DNA of 64,000 bases from Gordonibacter faecis (GCF_030077735.1 NZ_JASJEU010000014.1:118573-182572), one strand, 5' to 3'. Counted from the first letter of the stretch, positions 1-8,853 are shown. Notes: generated by a model not told the origin, from the sequence alone. A program made the numbers and translations.

Positions 1-971
1 CGCCTGATGGTGTCACGTGCAATGTCACGGCGAATGGACCCATCAGGCTGCGGGCAGAACACCGTTTTCAAATAAACGTGGCGCCGCGCCGCTGGAGCCA
101 CCTGGGTCTTTCGAGGATGCAGCACCAACCCCAAGCGCCGCGCGTGCTCTTGCGCCACGGCAAGCACCGCATAGGCATCATCCTTCGTTCGGCAAAAGGC
201 GTAGCTGTCATCCATGTAGCGCCCCGACAGCCCGCACCTACACACTTCCCGCACGGCATGGTCGATAGGACTCGCATACGCGATGGCCACCACCTGACTT
301 GTTTGATTCCCCAGACCCAAGCCCTCTTCTTCGCAAATGAACGTACGACCCAGTTCCAGCATTTTGGTGGCATTGTCGCGGTCACGTTGGCAGGCAACGA
401 GCGGCGCGGTGGCCGAGGCAATCATTTCCATTGCACGACCAGGGTCAATGGAGGCGAAATAGCTTTTGAAGTCGTAGCTGACCAGCCATGCTTTCGGCCC
501 AAAATGACGCAGCGCCTGTTCCATATGCAGGGCAAAGCGGTCGCGAGCGAAATCGGTCCCCTTGCCCACCTGCGAGGCAGTGTTGTCGTAGACAACCGCG
601 CGATGAAGCACTGGGATAAGGAACTGGTCACAGTACGCTTTTTGCACCACGCGGTCGCGAAAGTGCACCGCCGATATCCAACGCGCATGTCCGCGTTCGT
701 GCAACACAAAATGATTGGCGGGCCGTTTGTGATACCGACCACTGCGCAGCTCATCCGACAATTCGATGCAGTTTTTCATGCGCGTTAGCATGAACGTTTG
801 CACGCTTCGCTTCCACCGCACGTCTTTTTCGCAAGCGAGCGCCGAGGTGGAAAGAACAGCCGGATCGCTCATGTGGTCGAAGTCGAGGCAGCTCTGCAAG
901 TCCAAGCGCGCTTTGAGCAGGCGCCGTGCTTCACGGCGTTCCCGGCGCCGTTTGCGCTGAGCAGCATTCAT
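1..971 (-). CDS. DGR-type reverse transcriptase (C-terminus beyond window edge)
   Basis: This frame stays open to the left edge, so 323 residues are visible and the C-terminus is missing. Reverse transcriptase motifs appear in the expected order: catalytic block A around residues 165-172 (S-Y-D-F-K-S-Y-F, Asp167), block B at about 217-226 (GLGLGNQTSQ), and the catalytic YMDD at 252-255. An arginine/lysine-rich N-terminus (QRKRRRERRE) precedes the fingers region. The ATG at 969-971 follows a GGGAAAGGG stretch. The gene lies downstream of a template repeat and an Avd-like gene, the order accessory gene-TR-RT known from phage BPP-1. It should copy TR RNA into adenine-mutagenised cDNA. Group II intron maturase or retron identity is less likely because the RNA context is a TR/VR pair. 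Confidence 0.9.
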   Translation of the reverse strand, partial: MNAAQRKRRRERREARRLLKARLDLQSCLDFDHMSDPAVLSTSALACEKDVRWKRSVQTFMLTRMKNCIELSDELRSGRYHKRPANHFVLHERGHARWISAVHFRDRVVQKAYCDQFLIPVLHRAVVYDNTASQVGKGTDFARDRFALHMEQALRHFGPKAWLVSYDFKSYFASIDPGRAMEMIASATAPLVACQRDRDNATKMLELGRTFICEEEGLGLGNQTSQVVAIAYASPIDHAVREVCRCGLSGRYMDDSYAFCRTKDDAYAVLAVAQEHARRLGLVLHPRKTQVAPAARRHVYLKTVFCPQPDGSIRRDIARDTIR

Positions 972-1258
972 AAACCGAAGACCCTTTCCCGCTGGCGTTC
1001 ATCAGTTTGGGGCAAAACAATGAGCCGCGCGCCTGAAAAGGCCTCTCGGGTGCTCCGCTGCCTGAAACCCTGCCACTCGAAAGAGTACGCACAGGCCAGA
1101 CGCCGCCTTCTGGCAGCGAGTCCGCAGCGGCCGCAGAGGTGGTTTCACGCGGCTCTTACAAGTTCGGCGGTTGACGGCCGCCAGGACAGCATCTCCTTCT
1201 CATCCTCTATGCTTTCACGCATTCAGTTGCGCTACTTGGTCTCTTCCGCGATGAGAAT
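972..1258 (-). other. TR-RT spacer of the DGR
   Basis: This non-coding stretch lies between the template repeat and the reverse transcriptase start. In characterised DGRs the RNA downstream of TR is needed for priming and template function, so it is probably transcribed as part of the TR RNA (inference). It can form a few short GC-rich hairpins, for example GGCGG/CCGCC around 1165-1181. I see no coding potential with a convincing start. Confidence 0.55.
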
Positions 1259-1397
1259 CAGGGGCACACGCCATAGGCATTGCTCGCGTTGTTGTTGTTG
1301 GTCGGGTCGCCGTTCGTGTTCACATTAAGGAAATTCGTGTCGTTGTTCGGATTCACAGAACGCTCCCACCAATTGACAGCCGTCGACGGAGTCGCTT
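1259..1397 (-). repeat. DGR template repeat (TR)
   Basis: The 139-bp segment matches 4069-4207 at constant offset 2810 without gaps. It differs at 15 positions, and at each one this copy has A on the minus (coding) strand while the other has G (11), T (2) or C (2). Read in the target frame, it is rich in Asn codons (NNDTN, NTN, NNNN). That is the AAY-rich design typical of DGR templates, which gives wide amino acid choice without creating stop codons. It is not inside a gene: it lies 36 bp after the Avd-like stop codon. Confidence 0.96.
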
Positions 1398-1433
1398 ATC
1401 AGATGCCGCCCTTCCCTCTCGCCCTCGAAACAC

Positions 1434-1955
1434 TTATACGCTTCGTGAGCATTTTCTACTATACGCAGTGCCTTTCTTTTGCGCAAGGGGATGGCGCTTC
1501 GTCGAAAAGCGCTTGCGATCGGAGTTAATAACTCCTTTAATAAGCTTTATCTCTTTGGTCGCCAAAACCGTCCACTCGCGAAGTAGTCCGGCGCTCAGGC
1601 AGGGCTTTTCCCTTTTTACTATCGTGCCATCAGGGTTCACGTTATCCACTATACGCACCGGCATTTCCTCTTCGATTATGTCAATTTTGCGCAGTAGCGT
1701 GTAGCAGGCGGCATGAGCTTCCATCAGATGCGCCATGCGCTGAGCCACTTCTTCTGGAGTGGTGACCCAAATGGCATTCGCCCGTACCGCATGATTGAGA
1801 ATATCATTGGCACAATCGGTGATGTAACGGGTACGCGTAAAGGCCCATCGTTTGGGCAGGCGAGCACACATCTTCCCCGTAAAAGCCTCAAGCTGGGCGG
1901 CGGTTCTCACAAACTCGGCGGGCGCGGTGTCCCGTTTGTACTTGGGTACGCTCAT
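1434..1955 (-). CDS. DGR accessory protein, Avd-like
   Basis: The 173-residue protein begins M-S-V-P-K and is basic and largely helical, as expected of the four-helix-bundle Avd proteins that bind DGR reverse transcriptase and template RNA. The assignment rests on composition, size and position: it sits directly upstream of TR and RT in the same orientation, as avd does in BPP-1. The start at 1955 is chosen because the MSVPK beginning is typical of gut DGR accessory proteins. The frame extends to an in-frame start at 2108 but without a good ribosome site. The C-terminus is Lys/Arg-rich (STKRHPLAQKKG), consistent with RNA binding. Sequence similarity to Avd could not be tested here. Confidence 0.7.
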   Translation of the reverse strand: MSVPKYKRDTAPAEFVRTAAQLEAFTGKMCARLPKRWAFTRTRYITDCANDILNHAVRANAIWVTTPEEVAQRMAHLMEAHAACYTLLRKIDIIEEEMPVRIVDNVNPDGTIVKREKPCLSAGLLREWTVLATKEIKLIKGVINSDRKRFSTKRHPLAQKKGTAYSRKCSRSV

Positions 1956-2165
1956 ACAACGAAGGCCTTTCGCGAAGATGCAGGCGAATATAGCGCGGGC
2001 CATTGTAGCATGCGCGCTATATTCCACACTTGGCAATAAAGCATTCGTGTCGGAAAGCGGTCTGTTACATTGTATTTCGCTCGTTGCTGCACGAGCCTTT
2101 CGCACCACTTCGGGGTTGGTGCCAGACGCGGTACAAGCCTCGTCCCTCTGCCATCGGTGTCGCGC

Positions 2166-3914
2166 CTAAGGCCTGGCAGCGGCCACCACATAGGTGAGGC
2201 TGGCGATATCGCGCGACACGTCGGGCTCGTACGTTAATCGGGCGCCGTCGGGAAGCTTCAAACCGAATGCCACCACGAGCGTGCCCTGGCTACCAATAGT
2301 GAAATCGGTCACCACGCCGTTGCCTGTCGTAACAAGCGGAACCTCCACCGCCGTCCCCGCCCCTACCGGCGGAGTAAGCGTCACCCGCACGCCTGTCCTG
2401 GTAGCCTCATCCGCAAACACTGAGGACGCCCCGTCGAGACTCCCGCTTTTCACCGCCGTCACCTTGATATCCTCCACTGTGGAGGACGAGAACGTCTGGT
2501 TCTGTCCGGACACGTTGCCCGCGGCGTCCACCGTGACGAGCGCGGCCGAGGGCACGCTGCAAACCACCTGCAACGTCCACTGCGCATAGAGCGTTGCGGC
2601 TTCGGTCTTGTTCCAGCTCGCGGCGCTACCACCGGCCGCGGTGTAGTACTGGTTGCCGCCCGTCTTCGCGTCGTACCAACCGGCGAACGTGTAGCCCGGC
2701 CGCTCGGGAGGCGTCGCGGAGATTGCCGGCATGGCGGCATCGTAAGTGGCGTCCACCGAGGCGGTCTGGCCGCCCGACCCGCCGTTGGCGTCGAACGACA
2801 CCACGTACTTGTTCGCCTGCCAGCGCGCGTACAGCGTGGCGTTTGAGGTCTTGTTCCATTTCGCGGCGCTCGCACCGGACGAGGTGTAGTACTGCGTGCC
2901 GCCATCCACGGCGTCGTAGTAGCCCATGAAGGAGTAGCCCGCCCTCGAAGGCGTCTGGATGGCGGGCAAGGCAGAGTCGTACGTCGCGTTTGCTGTCGTC
3001 GAGCCGCCCGTACCCGCGCCGCGGTCCAACGTGACGGTGTAGGAGTTGGCCGTCCAGTTTGCCTTGTACGACCTGACCCCCGTGGAGTTCTTGGGCACGG
3101 TGACGGTGGTCTGGGGCGTCGTACCGTTCGCGCCTGTCCAACCGGCGAACGTGTAGCCGTCGCGCGTGGGGTTCGACAGGGTGAAGCTGGCTGTTTCCAC
3201 GGTGTAGGAGGTGGGATTGTTGCCGGTAGCGGTGCCCCCCTGCAGGTCGTAGGTGATGCTGTAGGAAATGGCCGTCCAGTTCGCCTTGTACGACCTGACC
3301 CCTGTGGAGTTCTTGGGCACGGTGACGGTGGTCTGGGGCGTCGTACCGTTCGAGCCCGTCCAACCGGCGAACGTGTAACCGTCACGCGTGGGGTTCGACA
3401 GGGTGAAGTTAGCCGTTTCCACGGTGTAGGAGGTGGGGTTGTTTCCCGTGGCGGTGCCCCCCTGCAGGTCGTAGGTGATGCTGTAGGAGTCAGCCGCCCA
3501 TACCGCATACCACGTTGCGGCGGCGGTCGTTGCGGAGGGCAGCGTCGTTGCGGAGCCGCCAGCCGTTGTCGACCAGCCTTTGAACGTGTAGCCGGTGCGC
3601 ACGGGATTCGCGGGCGCGGACGTGGCAGCCCCGTAAACGACAGACGTGGTCTTGTCGGCGGCCGAACCGGACCAGTTTCCGCCGTTCGCTTTCCATGTGA
3701 TCGTATACGTGGGAGCCGTCACGCGAATGCCGAGCACGGTAGAGCCGTCGCCCGCCCCTGGAGTCTTCGTCGAATCGACGATGCGGATTCCGAGCGACGT
3801 GTCGGCGAAAGCCGACACAAGGCCAACCGGCACCACCAGCACGGCTGCAACCATGCACGCCATCACAACGCGGACGAGCACGCGGATTTTCGGTTCTCTC
3901 TTCCTTGTCGGCAT
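2166..3914 (-). CDS. secreted InlB/Flg_new (Listeria-Bacteroides) repeat protein
   Basis: The 582-residue protein has an N-terminal signal peptide (basic start, hydrophobic stretch at about 12-36, likely cut after SAFA). Five InlB B-type (PF09479-like) repeats of about 70-75 residues follow, at roughly residues 70-450. Each has a YxxxxDxxGG strand and a GYTFxGW motif. Two central repeats are nearly identical in DNA. The last 130 residues are a distinct beta-rich domain. No LPxTG motif or C-terminal anchor helix is present, so it is secreted or held non-covalently. It lies between the DGR target and the Avd-like gene, probably in the same transcript. It has no VR copy. A role as partner or carrier of the variable protein is inference. 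Confidence 0.85.
   Translation of the reverse strand: MPTRKREPKIRVLVRVVMACMVAAVLVVPVGLVSAFADTSLGIRIVDSTKTPGAGDGSTVLGIRVTAPTYTITWKANGGNWSGSAADKTTSVVYGAATSAPANPVRTGYTFKGWSTTAGGSATTLPSATTAAATWYAVWAADSYSITYDLQGGTATGNNPTSYTVETANFTLSNPTRDGYTFAGWTGSNGTTPQTTVTVPKNSTGVRSYKANWTAISYSITYDLQGGTATGNNPTSYTVETASFTLSNPTRDGYTFAGWTGANGTTPQTTVTVPKNSTGVRSYKANWTANSYTVTLDRGAGTGGSTTANATYDSALPAIQTPSRAGYSFMGYYDAVDGGTQYYTSSGASAAKWNKTSNATLYARWQANKYVVSFDANGGSGGQTASVDATYDAAMPAISATPPERPGYTFAGWYDAKTGGNQYYTAAGGSAASWNKTEAATLYAQWTLQVVCSVPSAALVTVDAAGNVSGQNQTFSSSTVEDIKVTAVKSGSLDGASSVFADEATRTGVRVTLTPPVGAGTAVEVPLVTTGNGVVTDFTIGSQGTLVVAFGLKLPDGARLTYEPDVSRDIASLTYVVAAARP
3049..3492 (-). repeat. tandem 222-bp repeat inside the InlB-repeat gene
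   Basis: Two consecutive copies (about 3049-3270 and 3271-3492) are offset by 222 bp, i.e. 74 codons, and are nearly identical. They encode two adjacent InlB-type repeats. The DNA identity suggests recent duplication and makes copy-number change by recombination possible. Confidence 0.85.
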
Positions 3915-4015
3915 GGCTTATCGCACGTTCCTTTCGAGGTTCAACGCCACATGGCGGGTTTCGCATGCCCGAGACCCCGTTTTGTTCAACCGGTGGCCGA
4001 GCCTTATTCGTAACC

Positions 4016-4041
4016 TCTGCCGGGGACACAGCCCCGGCAGA
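4016..4041. repeat. perfect hairpin/cruciform downstream of the VR
   Basis: TCTGCCGGGG (4016-4025) and CCCCGGCAGA (4032-4041) form a perfect 10-bp stem with a 6-nt loop. It begins 14 bp after the target gene stop and 27 bp after the VR end. There is no T-tract, so it is a poor Rho-independent terminator. A GC-rich hairpin just 3' of VR is a known cis element that enhances DGR retrohoming in BPP-1. Confidence 0.8.
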
Positions 4042-4055
4042 TTCAAGATGTTGGA

Positions 4056-7000
4056 TTAGAGGCAGAAGCAGGGGCACACGCCATAGGCATTGCTCGCGTT
4101 GTAGCCGCCGGTCGGGTCGCCGTTCGCGCCCACATGAAGGAAACCCGTGTCGGTGCCCGGATTCACAGAACGCTCCCACCAATAGACAGCCGTCGACGGA
4201 GTCGCTTGGAGACCCTTCACCAAACTCGCATTGGCAGCGTAGTTATTGGGCACTTTGCCCTGCCAATACTCGTATTGAGACCCTTCTGCCGATATCCACC
4301 CTTTACCTGCGTAGTTCCCACCGCTGTAGATCGTGTTCGAATGCTCACGATAGCTGGCGAGGAAGAGGCTGTCGTTGGACGTGCTGACCGTTGAAGCAGT
4401 TGAACTATACGTTGGACCATAATATTTTTTGACTGGAGCGATGGCGTTCTGCAAATCACTCGGCACTTGGTTCCAGATGGCGTTGTCGTCGGTGCCATTG
4501 GCAACCGAGTCCGTGCCGGGGTTCATCCGTGCCCGAAGCTCGCTCGCTCCCCAACCGCCCGTATTCGTGTTCGTGGAATTCATGCGATACGTCGTATTCA
4601 GCAGGTTCTTGAACTGGAACGTCAAGCCTGCCTTGCCCCCGGAAGTCTTTTCATCATGATAAATGCCAATGATACGCACCTCATAAAGGACGCCACCCCA
4701 CTTCGTCCAGCATTCGTACTTGCTGTCGTCGGCGATGTAGGCGTTGTACTTCGAGTAGTACGACGAGCCCGTTCCCTTCGATGAGATATCGGCTGCATGG
4801 GCCTTCACGGTGGTCAGGTCGTACTTCGTACCTGACGCCTTATCGAGGAGGTAGAACGATTCGTTCGCCTCGAACGTATAGGACACGTTCGCGAGCGACT
4901 GTACCGTCGCACCGCCGTCCGCGGCTGACGCCTTGACCTTCGCGCTGCTGAGGTTCAGGCGGAATGTGCAGTCGAGCATATCGCTCGCCGCGATATCGAA
5001 CGCACCGGACGCTGGAGTAGCGCTGTTCACGCCAGTGCCGTAGCCGAAACTGACCGCCTTGGCGGTGTCGCTTCCTGGATACAGGCTGAACAGCTTCTGC
5101 GAATCCAGCGTTCCCGACGTCGCCTCCAGCAAGGTCGCGGCACCTTGATTGTTACAATCGATCTTCGTCATGGTAACGGAAGTGTCAGTATTGTTCTGGA
5201 ACGTTGCGGAAGCAGTCAGGCTTGACTGCGCTTTCGACACGTCGTAGCCCGCACCCCCGAACGTAACCGCGATAGGGGCCGTCACGTTGACAGCCGAGGC
5301 GCGAGCTTCGGCAAGGTAGATTCCGGGGATGAGCGACTCCGTCTTGTTTATCATGGGGATGTCTGAACCGGAGAGATCCTCATCGTCGTCAGGGCCGGCA
5401 GCCACTTCCACCGTCCGGCTTGAGCGGGCGAGTTCTTCGCCATCCAATGAGAGCACGGCGGTCACGTCGGTTGCGCCCGCCTTTTTTGCCGAAACGGTGC
5501 CAGCATCAACTGATAAGGGAGAGGCGGCGTAGGAGTAGGAAGTTTCCACGGGCTCGGGGACTTCCAAAAGGCCACCTTCGAGCAGATCTGCTTCCTGGCC
5601 CGTCTCAAGGGATAGTGGGTCAGCCGCCAGTTCCACCCCGTAAGGCAAAAGGTGATTGCCCGCCGACGGAAGGCCCACAATCCAGGGATAAGAACCTTCT
5701 GCGTTATAGGGGCAGTACACCGATACGCCGGTGCAGCCGGCAAGCACATCTTCCGCCACCGCCGGGGTGGCCAGAGCTACAACACGCGTGAGCGACCCGC
5801 AGGCCGCAAAAGCGCGCGAGTCAACCGAGGTCACACTTGCGGGAAGCCACACGTCGGTGAGCGCTGTGGCTTCAAAGGCTCGTGCGCCAATGTCGCGCAA
5901 CCCCTCGGGGAATGTGACGCTTGCAAGCGAAGTGCACCCCGCAAACGCGCCCTCATCGATGGAGGTCACACCGTCAGGAAGTTTCACGCTCGTGATTGAG
6001 GCGCGGTTGGAAAACCCATTCGCAGCAACCGAAGACACGCGATAGGAGGCTCCGTTCACCTCAGCTGTTGCGGGAATTTCCAGTTCAGCAGCAGGGTCTT
6101 CGGAACCCTCCCAGGAAACGGAGAGGGTGTAATCATCAAGCAGCGTGTAAGCGAACCCGCTTGCCGCCTTTTCATCGTCTTTGTTCTGTCCGTCAGAAGA
6201 ATCTGCGCCAGGGTGCACCGTATCGCCGGGCTTGGCCGACGCGGAGAAGTTCCCAAAACCGGCCTTCTCCCACACGGCCTTGCGGGCGTCGTAGTCCTCA
6301 CCCGAGGGAAGCGCCACGACAGCAGAAGCCTTTACCTCTTCCGGAAAAGCCTTGCTGTCAATGTCGCGCACAAAACCAAGTGCGGCAATTGAGGCAAGTG
6401 CTTCGCACCCAGCAAACGCATCGGGGCCAAGCGCCTCAACATCGGCCGGGATGACCGCTGAGGTACCCACGCCTGGTGGATACGCAATCAGCGTTTTCTT
6501 ATCTTTGCTATAGAGAACACCGTTCCACGAGGTGAAATTGGCGTTGCCCTCCCCAACCTCAATGCGGGAAAGCCTCACACACCGGGAAAATGCGGAAGCC
6601 GGGACAAGAGATGTTGGGTCGGGGATGTGGGCAACGCCCTCCTTGCCCTCGGGAATGGACAGGAGTTGAGCCATATCTTTCGTGAACACCATGCCGTCAA
6701 ACGACATGAGGTTCTCGTTTTGGGAATTGATGGTGATGCGCGCAAGCGACGGGCAGCTGTTGAAAGCCCCGTCTGCGATATCACTGATAGTATCGGGAAG
6801 CGCAAGAGATTCAGCAGAAAGGTCAGCGGGTGAGCCTTCCGTTGCGAAACTTTTTACGGAGGTGACGGTGTAAGAGTCGGCCCCACTTATGACCTGGGCC
6901 GGAACCGTGATGGTGCCCGTGGGAGCGGTTCCATACCATCCAACAAGTGCAACCGAAACGCCGTCGGAGCACACCTCATACACGAGGCCATCATAGTGGA

Positions 7001-7281
7001 GGGAACCGATAGAAGCTTTGGATTCTCCCTGCGAGAGAGGGAGGGAACCGACCGTTTGACCGGACGGGAGAATTTGGGTAACACCCGACGCATTTTTTTC
7101 CGATTCTGCGTCTTGACCTGCGGAGGTTAAAGGCTTAGAGCCCCCCCCCCCCCGCGAGGTTTTCGTTGTCGACCGCAAAGGCCGACCCTACAGAAGCCAG
7201 CGTTAGGCTTGCTGCAAGAAGAACCGACAGCCCCGCCGCAGCGACGCTCTGGCTCTTATTCCGATAGCTGCTTTGCCGCAT
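4056..7281 (-). CDS. DGR target: BspA-like LRR surface protein with C-terminal DUF6273-type variable domain (frame-interrupted at poly-G)
   Basis: With one G removed from the 13-G run at 7141-7153, the product is 1074 residues. The ATG at 7281 follows a GAGGAAGAG site and starts a signal peptide cut near SAFA. Then come BspA/LRR_5-type repeats in two blocks (about 60-310 and 360-520; motifs such as IxDGAFxxCxSLxxI), an Ig-like/linker region, and a C-terminal DUF6273-type domain (about 850-1074). That domain has WTKWGGxLYEV near its start and WWERS near its end. The VR covers its last 45 or so residues, which display ten substitutions relative to the template. As written, the signal peptide frame stops at 7135 and the body is out of frame. 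No sorting signal is visible. The role is probably binding a variable ligand at the cell surface (inference). Confidence 0.88.
4069..4207 (-). repeat. DGR variable repeat (VR)
   Basis: This is the diversified copy of the template at 1259-1397, at the 3' end of the target gene. All 15 substitutions correspond to template adenines. On the protein they give N to Y, G, T, G, H, G, G, G and Y plus one T to A, clustered between WWERSVNP and NASNAYG. The 3'-most 33 or so bases next to the stop, encoding NAYGVCP, are unchanged and probably contain the initiation-of-mutagenic-homing site. Confidence 0.96.
7141..7153. repeat. homopolymer run of 13 C (G on the coding strand) in the DGR target gene
   Basis: The run lies about 13 codons after the predicted signal-peptide cleavage site. 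Twelve or fifteen G would fuse the signal peptide in frame to the mature protein through a Gly-rich linker. Thirteen G gives a stop at 7135-7137. Long G runs inside surface-protein genes are classical slipped-strand phase-variation sites. Confidence 0.8.
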
Positions 7282-7421
7282 CGTCTTCTCTTCCTCACTT
7301 GGTTGCATGCGTGTCGAATATAATCGACAAAATGACATGCTCGACAGTATAGCCATTGCTCGCGTTTCATGTAAAGGTGAATTTTGAAAAATATACAAGC
7401 AGTTTGCTAATATTTTGAAGC

Positions 7422-8582
7422 TTACCTTTTGACTCCCGCATCCCCCGCCACCTCACGGATAGTGCGAGCTATTGCGACACATCGAGATTGGGGTAAGCCG
7501 GCAGCTACACCCACCGCCACCAGGTCGGCTTCTTCGATGGAGCGGCCCTTGCCATCAACCGTTGTTGCATGCTCTCCGTTCATGCCAGCACTCGGCGTGA
7601 GGTCGTAGGCAGGCGATAAGAGCCACCGATCCTTTGCCACGGCGTACAGGTACGAGAAATTCTTGGCGTGATCATCTCGATTACCGAAGAACACGTTGAA
7701 ACACATGAGACGGTAAAGGCGCTCGACTTCGGTCATACTTTTGGTGAGTGAAAGAGTCAGCTTCATAAGATGACGGTAATCGAGACTTGGTACACGATGC
7801 GACGCTTCCAGCAGCGCACCTGCCGAAACCACATGTACGCGAAGAGGCGCTTCACCCTTTCCGCCCTTCATGCGATCAAAACGCTTAACGCCAAAGTATC
7901 CTGCACACCGCTTGGACGGAAAGAGGCGCGTTTCAGGCATAACAATGCCGCACTCCCCCGCCGCCAGCGAGTACCGATACTCAACTTCTCCAATGTTTGG
8001 CGCATCGTAGGACGAGGGAAACTTGACAATCCAGTCCTCCCCCTCAATCTTCACCAGCGCCTTTGGTCGAGCACCACCGGAAGAGCCGCCCAGTGCGAAG
8101 AGTTCGTCCAGGTCATCCGTTTTTCCCGTTTCCAGCAAGGCGGCACATTCCTGCGCAATGGCGTCCAAATCTTCAAGCTGTTCAGGCCGCGCGAACTCCG
8201 TCTGCGGCTCGTACGTGAGCGCGCCCATACCCGAAGAACCCACGATGGCCAGGCGATTGAGCTGGTCGACCTCATAGGGGTCGGCACCTTGCTGGGCAAT
8301 GAGTCGGTCAACGAGAAGCCGCCCCCACCCGTCAGGCAAGCTATCCGCGAACACGCCAAACAACCCATCGAACGGGTGAAGTTTAGGGACGAATACGCGC
8401 CGTTCGAGTGGCAAGCTAAACGGGCTGATGCTGAAACCCTCAGCGAGCCAGGCTTCGTCATAGGCAAACGCAGCGAGCCCATCGGGTGTGAGTGCAAGCG
8501 TTCCCACCTGTCGGCCTTCCAGACCAACCGTCAGCGAAACTTCGTCGAACTGGTGTCTACCGGCGGGCGTTTTTGCGGGCAT
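7422..8582 (-). CDS. hipA: HipA-family toxin (serine/threonine kinase)
   Basis: The 386-residue product matches the HipA family in length and layout. The N-terminal subdomain contains FGVFADSLPDGWG, the typical HipA N-1 motif. The kinase core shows GGSSGGARPK (about 165-175, P-loop-like), a VKFP strand and the catalytic/metal motif NVFFGNRDDHAKN with the downstream YDLTPS motif. The start at 8582 follows GAGGT; an alternative ATG lies at 8594. It overlaps the antitoxin gene by 26 bp, so the two are translationally coupled. HipA kinases phosphorylate glutamyl-tRNA synthetase or related targets and cause growth arrest. Confidence 0.9.
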   Translation of the reverse strand: MPAKTPAGRHQFDEVSLTVGLEGRQVGTLALTPDGLAAFAYDEAWLAEGFSISPFSLPLERRVFVPKLHPFDGLFGVFADSLPDGWGRLLVDRLIAQQGADPYEVDQLNRLAIVGSSGMGALTYEPQTEFARPEQLEDLDAIAQECAALLETGKTDDLDELFALGGSSGGARPKALVKIEGEDWIVKFPSSYDAPNIGEVEYRYSLAAGECGIVMPETRLFPSKRCAGYFGVKRFDRMKGGKGEAPLRVHVVSAGALLEASHRVPSLDYRHLMKLTLSLTKSMTEVERLYRLMCFNVFFGNRDDHAKNFSYLYAVAKDRWLLSPAYDLTPSAGMNGEHATTVDGKGRSIEEADLVAVGVAAGLPQSRCVAIARTIREVAGDAGVKR

Positions 8583-8850
8583 TGATGACCTCATCTATGG
8601 TGGCGTAGCCTTGCTGGGCGAAGAGAGCGTCAAAGTCGGATTCGCACTTGAGGGCGAAGGCGATTTTGATGAGGGACGCGAGGGATATTTCACCCATTGT
8701 TTCGAAGCGCTTTATGGAGCCGTAACTCACACCGGATGTTTCGGCGAGTTCGCGTTGCGTGAGCCCAAGAACCTTGCGCCGCGCACGCACGCGCGTCATG
8801 AGATCTTGGGTGATATCGGTGGGTGTTTTGATGTCGGCAAGAATATTCAT
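8557..8850 (-). CDS. hipB: HipB-type antitoxin / XRE regulator
   Basis: The 97-residue protein carries a helix-turn-helix of the XRE type at about residues 20-65 (RARRKVLGLTQRELAETSGVS). The C-terminal tail overlaps the start of the HipA-like toxin gene. In this family the antitoxin neutralises HipA and represses the operon by binding palindromes, and two palindromes sit directly upstream. There is no strong Shine-Dalgarno before the ATG; the operator abuts it. Confidence 0.88.
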   Translation of the reverse strand: MNILADIKTPTDITQDLMTRVRARRKVLGLTQRELAETSGVSYGSIKRFETMGEISLASLIKIAFALKCESDFDALFAQQGYATIDEVINARKNARR

Positions 8851-8853
8851 AGG

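Noticed and set aside
68..754. Two short minus-strand frames within the RT region
   Set aside because: They are in a frame different from the one carrying the YMDD, GLGLGNQTSQ and YDFKSYF motifs and contain no protein-like pattern.
1..1400. Retron or group II intron
   Set aside because: No msr/msd-like or domain V/VI structure was seen. The adenine-specific TR/VR pair explains the RT.
1952..2191. Short minus-strand frame between the InlB-repeat gene and the Avd-like gene
   Set aside because: It overlaps both neighbours, lacks a ribosome site and has no recognisable sequence.
2600..3700. CRISPR-like repeats
   Set aside because: The spaced repeats are coding InlB-type repeats with period 222 bp in a continuous reading frame.
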